Source: Proales similis (taxonomy: Eukaryota > Rotifera > Eurotatoria > Ploima > Proalidae). Taken from it: DNA of 64,000 nt. Position 1 is the stretch's first letter. Each line of letters begins with the position of its first letter. The stretch spans positions 2,728,001 to 2,792,000 of the forward strand of contig JAGVRJ010000003.1 in the NCBI GenBank assembly GCA_019059635.1, written 5' to 3'. Positions 57,826 to 64,000 of the stretch are shown here, in pieces. The translations under genes and the position numbers were made by a program. Under the pieces are notes generated by a model. That model did no database searches. It was not told where the DNA came from and worked only from the letters and a program-made list of their open reading frames with translations.

Positions 57826-59313
57826 ATGGGAAACAAAGAGTCTAAAAGAGACAGACCGGAAAAGAACAACAAGTCACTGTTGCTCCAGACATGCGAAGAG
57901 CATGAGGGCAGTATCAACTGCATGGACGTGAGCGAGGACGGAAGCGTCTTGGTTACTGGCGCAGACGATGCCACTGTTCGTCTGTGGGCTACAAAATCAG
58001 AGCTTGTCGAATGCATCGGAATCCTGGAAGGCCACGACGACTACATAACATGCGTTCTGGTCGAGGACAGTTTCGTGATCAGCGCCAGCGCCGACAAGAC
58101 CATTCGCAAATGGGAAATGTCCACATGCGAGTGTCTGCTGGTGTTCATGGGCCACGAGAGCACGGTCAACAAAATTGTTTGCACCGGCGACTTTCTCTTC
58201 AGCGTGTCGTACGACAAAAAGGCGCGCTGCTGGGATTTTGACTCGGGCGAGTGTGTCCGAGTGTTCACAGGGCACAAGAACAACGTCACTTCATTGCTCT
58301 TCATCCCGGCCGAGCGAGAGAACATGAACGAAGCCATCAATTTCATCAAGACTCAAGCCGAGAAGCAGAATTTAGCTAGAAACGGCGGCAAGTTGAAGCC
58401 GATCGATCGAGCCGGGCGGCTACAAGCCAAAGATAACGTTGATCCCGAATTCGACGATGAACTTTACAGCAAAGATCTGATTGTGACTGGTTCGCTGGAC
58501 GGCACTGCTCGATCCTGGTCCATAGAGACCGGCGAGACGGTGCAAACTTTCAAAGGCCACACGGGAGCGGTCACTTGCATGGCCACCGATCCGAACGGAA
58601 AAATGCTCTTCACTGGCTCGTCTGATCACACGATCAGATCGTGGGAGATTATGACCGGACAAATGCTTCGCGTGTTCACTGGCCACCAGACTACCGTGAT
58701 CTCTTTGCTGGTAAGCTCAGTTTCAAACTGTCCTCTTTCGACGACACCACATCTATCGTTCAAAGGCGAGTAAGAAAATTCTCTACTCGACGAGCTCGGA
58801 CCACACGGCCCGCTGCTGGGTGATGGAGTTTGGCGACTGCACCCGGGTTTACAAAGAGCACTCGCACAGTGTGTCGCAAATAATTGAGGACGATGGCTTA
58901 GGTAAGCGAACGGCTCAATTGAGTGCGAATGAAACTCGTTCATCGTTTGTCTAGTCTACACCGGCTGTGGTGACTGCTCGAGTAGATGCTTCGATGCCAA
59001 GTCCGGTGCCATGAAAAAAGAGTTCAAAGGCCACAGTGGCGCAGTTAATTGCCTTCGCATTGTTGACAAACGACTCTACACCGGCTCATACGATAGTACA
59101 CTCAAAGTGTGGGACGTCAGCAACCTGTTCGCAGAGAAGTATGAAAAAGAGAGAAAAGCGAAAGAGAAAGAAGAGAAAGGCCGAATGAAGGACTCGAGCC
59201 GAAGCGATTCCAAGACGCCGCAGTCGATTGTGATCGAAAATGAAAAGTCATTCGGCAGCCCGACGCCATATGGACGCGATTCCGGCTATGAAGAGCAAGA
59301 GGCCCTGCCTTAA
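57826..59313 (+). CDS. WDR86: WDR86-like WD40 protein
   Basis: Three exons: 57826-58710, 58766-58901 and 58955-59313, giving about 460 residues. At least seven WD40 units are visible, each with a GH..V and a WD or W(S/E) ending. Examples are GHDDYITCVLVEDSFVISAS, GHTGAVTCMATDPNGKMLF and GHSGAVNCLRIVDKRLYTGS. Repeat order and spacing match WDR86, a poorly studied protein. A charged insert (about residues 165-210) separates blades three and four. The C-tail is lysine/glutamate-rich and extends past the human protein. The N-terminus MGNKESK fits an N-myristoylation signal, so membrane attachment is likely. The function is unknown. Confidence 0.82.
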
Positions 59314-59455
59314 ACCGGCCTGGGCCCGGCCTAAGTCACCAAAGCTCATTATAATTCATTTTCTCCTCCAATTCAATATTATGCCGCAGTCTCCGCCGCT
59401 GAACTGTTCATTTTATTTTAGTTGACATGTACTTCCGGTAATAAGCAAAGTCTCC

Positions 59456-59461
59456 AATAAA
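59456..59461 (+). terminator. Poly(A) signal of WDR86
   Basis: AATAAA lies 143 bases after the WDR86 stop codon. Confidence 0.6.
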
Positions 59462-59735
59462 TTCAATTATCCTCCATCCTTGTATCATTCTTGTTCTTCT
59501 TTGCCAGTGCCGCTCTCTATGAGGAAATCTTGTTTGAAATTTCCTCTTTAGTCGAATACACATCGAATAGAGCGTTGTTAGAGTCTGAGTCGCCATCACT
59601 AGCTATGAACGCCATCAGTCATCTTTGTCTGTTTGTTTTTTCAATTCTCTCATTAAATAGTGCGCAGGCGCTAGCAGCAATGAGATCCTGATTAAAAACT
59701 CAAAGAGACACTTTTCCATGCCGTTGCAAATGCCG

Positions 59736-59749
59736 GTTGCCATGGCAAC
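59736..59749. promoter_or_regulatory. RFX X-box upstream of IFT56
   Basis: GTTGCCATGGCAAC is a perfect 14-base palindrome and matches the consensus X-box bound by RFX/DAF-19 ciliary regulators. It ends 106 bases before the IFT56 start codon, within the usual window for ciliary genes. Confidence 0.85.
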
Positions 59750-59855
59750 GTCGAGCAAAAATGCCTGTGTCTGCTTTAAGTATGTGATTCATTTAGTTCG
59801 ATATTATCAGATTCTTTTGAATAAGCCAGAGCGAAAGAGAAAGAAGAAGTGAAGA

Positions 59856-62233
59856 ATGGTGAGTAGGAAATTGGCAACTTGGTCTGGTCTCGGCTAAACG
59901 ACCACCGTATCGGCTATTTCAGTTGCTGTCAAGGACCAAGGCCGCCGACGATCCGTACAAGCGGCAAAAGATGCAGGAAAAGAATAAAAAGAAACTGCCC
60001 GAGCTAGAGGAGCTGATTCAGAAGCGCGACTATTCGGGCGCCATTGCCCTTCTCGAAGTAACAATTTTAATTGAACCCTTTCACGCGCTTGCTTTTACTC
60101 ACCGACGAACGTGAGCAAGTTTCTACGCAGCACAGGCAAAGCTGTTCAAGGAAGCGAGCTGTGGATCGCATACGCCGCTTTTCACATGGGCGACTACGCC
60201 CGAGCCAAGCATGTACGAACGATCGCACTTGTTTGAGTGTTGGTCAACTTTGCTAATCTTGCGATTTTATTTAAAAAAGGAGTACGAGCGAATACTGGAA
60301 ACACAGAAAGCGCCGCCAGACGTCTACACCTATCTGGCCTGTTGTCTGTTCATGCTGGGCATGTACAAAAAGGCCGAAGAGCTGAGCGCCAAAGGTGAGA
60401 ATCTCGTTTCTGAAAGCTGCTGGCCGATGCGGGAAAGCTCATTTGATTTGCAGGTCCACGTAGTCCTCTTCAGCTGCGAATTTTGTTTCATGTGGCACAC
60501 AAAATGAACGAAGAGGACCGACTGATGGGCCTTCACAAGCAGCTGAACGACGTGATCGAGGATCAAATGTGCCTGGCATCGATGCACTACATGCGCAATC
60601 ACTTTCAGGAGGCGATCGATATCTACAGACGTTACTTGTCCGAAGACAAGTGAGCACAAATCAAGTCGATTTTTTGGCTCAGCCTCAAACACTCAGCCTG
60701 TTGCATGTTTAAGGTCGTTCAACGCGCTCAACATGTACGTGGCGCTCTGCTATTACAAAATGGACTATTACGACGTGTCGCAGGAGGTGCTCGCCGCCTA
60801 CCTGCAAAAGTATCCGGACTCGGCAGTGGGCGTCAACCTGAAAGCGTGCAACCACTACCGCTTGTACAACGGCAAAGAGGCCGAGATGGAGCTCAAGAAC
60901 CTGATGGAGAACTCGTCGCTCTCGTTCTCGTTTGCCAAAGATCTGTTCAAGCACAACTTGGTGAGCAATCTACAAGACTTTGCGAGTGCTCTCAGCTATT
61001 CTGCCCGAACAAGGTCGTTTTTCAAAACGGAGAAGGCGCGCTTCAGGTCCTGCCGCCACTAGTGGACGAGATACCCGAGGCGAGACTGAATCTAGTGATC
61101 TATTACTTGAAGCTTGGCGACATAAACGAGGCCTACGAGCTGATGAAGGACATTGACCCTTCCAATCCGAACGAGTACATCCTCAAAGGAATCGTCTCGG
61201 CCGTTATTGGCCAAGAAAAGAATTCGGTAAGCCCATGCGCCATTCGATATCTCACTGCGTCCTCGCTCTTCTAACTTTGCGCTGGTAGCGAGAAAATCTC
61301 AAAATTGCGCAGCAATACTTCCAGCTTGTCGGTGGTTCAGCAACAGACTGCGGTTTGCCGCTTTTTTAATCACATTCAAACGCTTTGCTTTATCACGCCT
61401 TGTCTAGACACAATCGCGGGACGTCAGTGCATGGCATCGTACTTTTTCCTGCTGCGCAGCTTCGAGGACGTGATTGTCTATCTCAACTCGATCAAGGTTC
61501 GATCTTAACCATCACATGAAACAATGAGCTTTCACATGCCACGCATTCAGAGCTATTTTTACAACGACGACTCGTTCAATTTCAACTACGCGCAGGCATT
61601 GGGCGCAGTCGGCAACTACAAGGAAGCAGAGCAGGTGAGAGCCAGCTTTATTGAAGATTGTGCGATCGGCTTTTGCTCAATTTGAAATACAAGTCGTTTA
61701 TGCTGATCGAGAGCGATAAGCTCAAAACAGACTTTGTTTACTTGAGCTGGCTGGCACGCTGCTACATTAGAAACGGCAAAGCCCGACTCGCCTGGGAACT
61801 TTATCTCAAACTCGACAAATCGGCCGAATCGTTCAATCTTCTTCAGCTGATCGCAAACGAATGCTACAAGGCAAGGCATCTGAATGCACTCGCTCTTCTG
61901 GCCCGTCTCATCGCACGCCTGCTTTAGATGGGACAATTCTACTACGCGGCTCGCGCGTTCGATCTCATGGAGCGAATGGACCCGAGCCCCGAGTTCTGGG
62001 AAGGAAAGAGGGGCGCATGCGCGGGCACATTTGCGCTGATCGTTGCCGGCCACGAGCCAAGGTAATGCGTCATTTTCACTCGCTTTCTATTCGACGCACT
62101 CACTTGGGATGAATGGCGCAGAGAGACCCTGAGGGAAATAATTCTTCTGCTGCGCAACTCGTCGAGCAATCAGGCCGAGCATATGGTTAAGGAAATGAGG
62201 AATTGGGCACGCGAGAATCGCATTAACGTTTAA
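59856..62233 (+). CDS. IFT56: IFT56 (TTC26/DYF-13), intraflagellar transport
   Basis: An IFT-B subunit that carries motility and tubulin-related cargo in cilia. Thirteen coding exons: 59856-59858, 59923-60057, 60120-60212, 60280-60394, 60454-60649, 60714-60960, 61014-61226, 61289-61352, 61408-61496, 61551-61634, 61694-61870, 61928-62061 and 62122-62233. TPR helices run throughout. Near-invariant blocks include [88 protein letters not shown] and [12 protein letters not shown]. About 550 residues, the normal length. The first coding exon is just the ATG. The intron after 61870 begins with GC. It is controlled by an X-box. Confidence 0.95.
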
Positions 62234-63597
62234 GTCGACTACAGGATTCAATCCGCCCTCATTCTGCATGGATTCTAAAGTCCACGCTCGTGTTTGTGTT
62301 GGAATAAAATTCAAGTTAATTGAAGTTCACTCTCTTTCTCTCTCTATAATTCGCTTCGACTTGATTGCTGTGTGTACTCGTGAATTATCTGCTGGGACGA
62401 TGAAACATGTCGCCACCATCACGTGCGATGACTGGTTGGAAGATTTGAACCAAACTAATGGAACTTGACCCTTTTTGAAGCAATCTTGCTTCCAACGTAA
62501 AGCATTTCAGTCCCAAGCGGGCCAGAGACCAAACAGAAACGATTTGCACTTTGGCGGTCGACTAAAGTGCAAACAGAGCACCATAGCATGTGTCGAGATC
62601 AGAGGAGGCAGGAAAAACGAGACGGAAGAGAGAGAGCGAATAGATGAAGACGAGATGGAGACAAAAGGACAGGTAGTGTTGACAGTCAGAACAGGAGAAG
62701 AGCGATTGACAGTCAGACATACTCTGCCGCTTCATTTTGAATCTGATCGTTGGCGCTAATCGACAACTCATTATGTTGGCTGCAAATTATGCAAGTGCGC
62801 GACTTGAACGCAAGCACAGTTACTGGCTTAGGACCATGGTCGCAAATTTATTTATGGGAGAATTAAAGAGTGAGACACAGAGAGAGAGAGAGAGAATGAG
62901 AAAAGGAGCGGGAGCGAGAGCTTGAGAGAGAAAGTGGACGAGAAAGGAAGCGGCGCAAAAGCAAATGACGAAATGAGATCAAATGCGACCTGACTTTACC
63001 TTGCTCGTTTTGAAGCAAGTTTGCTCTTTCTCTGTGTGCCACTTTCAAGCAGCCATTGCGGATGCTTCATGCAAATGTCAATCGATCGCCCTCTGCATGA
63101 ACATATATTTATATATTCGAAATATTAAAAAAGCAGCTTAGTCACCAGAATAATGGCATCCATTATGCTCTTCCCCTCTCATGTTCTCTATTGCTCTATG
63201 TTCTCTCTGCGCCCTCCCCCCCTCCTTTTTCCTCTTATTCTCTCTGCTTGTTCGATTGCTACTTGGCTCCGTTGGCCCACCGTGTCGAACAGCATATCAG
63301 TCGCAATCGGGCGAGAGCAACGAAAAAAAATGGAAAGAGTGAGCGATGACGAGTGCGAAGATGACGACAACGACGACACGAAGCGGCCGCCACTGTCACT
63401 GTGACTATCAGCAGCAGTGGCACGAGAAGCTAATGCAACAGAAGCGGCCCTCTCTTTGCCTTATTCTACGTTCAGCAGTGTTTCGCCCTCTGTCTCTCTA
63501 TTCAATTTGCACGCCAACAAAAGCCCATTTTAAAATTTGTCTGCAAATGTTTCTCTAATCCGCTATATATTTAGATTAAAGGAATAACGAAGCAAAC
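62234..63597. other. Intergenic region, IFT56 to Rab2
   Basis: IFT56 3' UTR with its poly(A) signal, GA-rich runs near 62622-62640 and 62878-62895, then the Rab2 upstream region. An acceptor-like TTTAG ends at 63574, 23 bases before the Rab2 ATG. Small open frames show no family features. Confidence 0.45.
62303..62308 (+). terminator. Poly(A) signal of IFT56
   Basis: AATAAA lies 70 bases after the IFT56 stop codon. Confidence 0.7.

Positions 63598-64000
<403 letters not shown>

Larger units (their letters stand above)
59314..59855. other. Intergenic region, WDR86 to IFT56
   Basis: Holds the WDR86 poly(A) signal at 59456-59461 and the IFT56 promoter, including the X-box at 59736-59749. No exon was supported. 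Confidence 0.5.

Overview
This window is nuclear DNA from a small-genome invertebrate animal. The genes are split by spliceosomal introns, mostly 45-75 nt with GT-AG borders, and about twenty protein-coding genes are packed into 64 kb. The proteins are bilaterian families (Na,K-ATPase beta, Trio, plakin, cyclin T, MED10, opsin). Families rare or absent in insects (PLAC8, WDR86) sit beside an intraflagellar transport gene with an RFX X-box, so the animal has cilia and is probably not an insect. I cannot name the phylum. Several genes carry a splice-acceptor-like TTTAG just before the start codon, which would fit 5' UTR introns or spliced-leader trans-splicing.

Layout, left to right. 0.5-10 kb, plus strand: golgin-45, Na,K-ATPase beta, a PLAC8-family protein, a SMYD4-like methyltransferase and MED10. 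10.4-19.6 kb, minus strand: a plakin-family gene ending in a 5-kb exon of about 35 plakin repeats. 21.9-32.6 kb: a PAPS transporter (SLC35B2-like, minus), a WIPI/ATG18 PROPPIN (minus), an ICE2/NARG2-like little elongation complex subunit (plus, divergent from WIPI), cyclin T (minus) and MMTAG2 (minus). 33.2-36.5 kb, plus: a four-EF-hand calmodulin-like protein and choline kinase. 37.0-41.7 kb: two divergently transcribed paralogs, a CRAL-TRIO-only protein (minus) and MOSPD2 (plus). 42.3-53.7 kb, minus: Trio, with Sec14, spectrin repeats, GEF1, SH3, GEF2 and SH3, and a 4.6-kb exon. 55.6-64 kb, plus: a peropsin-like opsin, WDR86, IFT56/TTC26, and the 5' part of Rab2, which is cut by the window edge.

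There is no operon logic. Shared themes are Golgi and membrane traffic (golgin-45, Rab2, SLC35B2, WIPI, MOSPD2), RNA polymerase II control (MED10, ICE2, cyclin T), and cytoskeleton and cilia (plakin, Trio, IFT56). Exon borders were worked out by hand from donor and acceptor motifs, reading-frame phase and family similarity, so most CDS spans are gene models with introns inside. I saw no transposon, CRISPR array, virus or toxin gene, and no convincing tRNA or rRNA gene. I did not find an obviously new system. The strongest leads are the CRAL-TRIO/MOSPD2 duplicate pair, the degenerate opsin, the plakin architecture and the perfect X-box.
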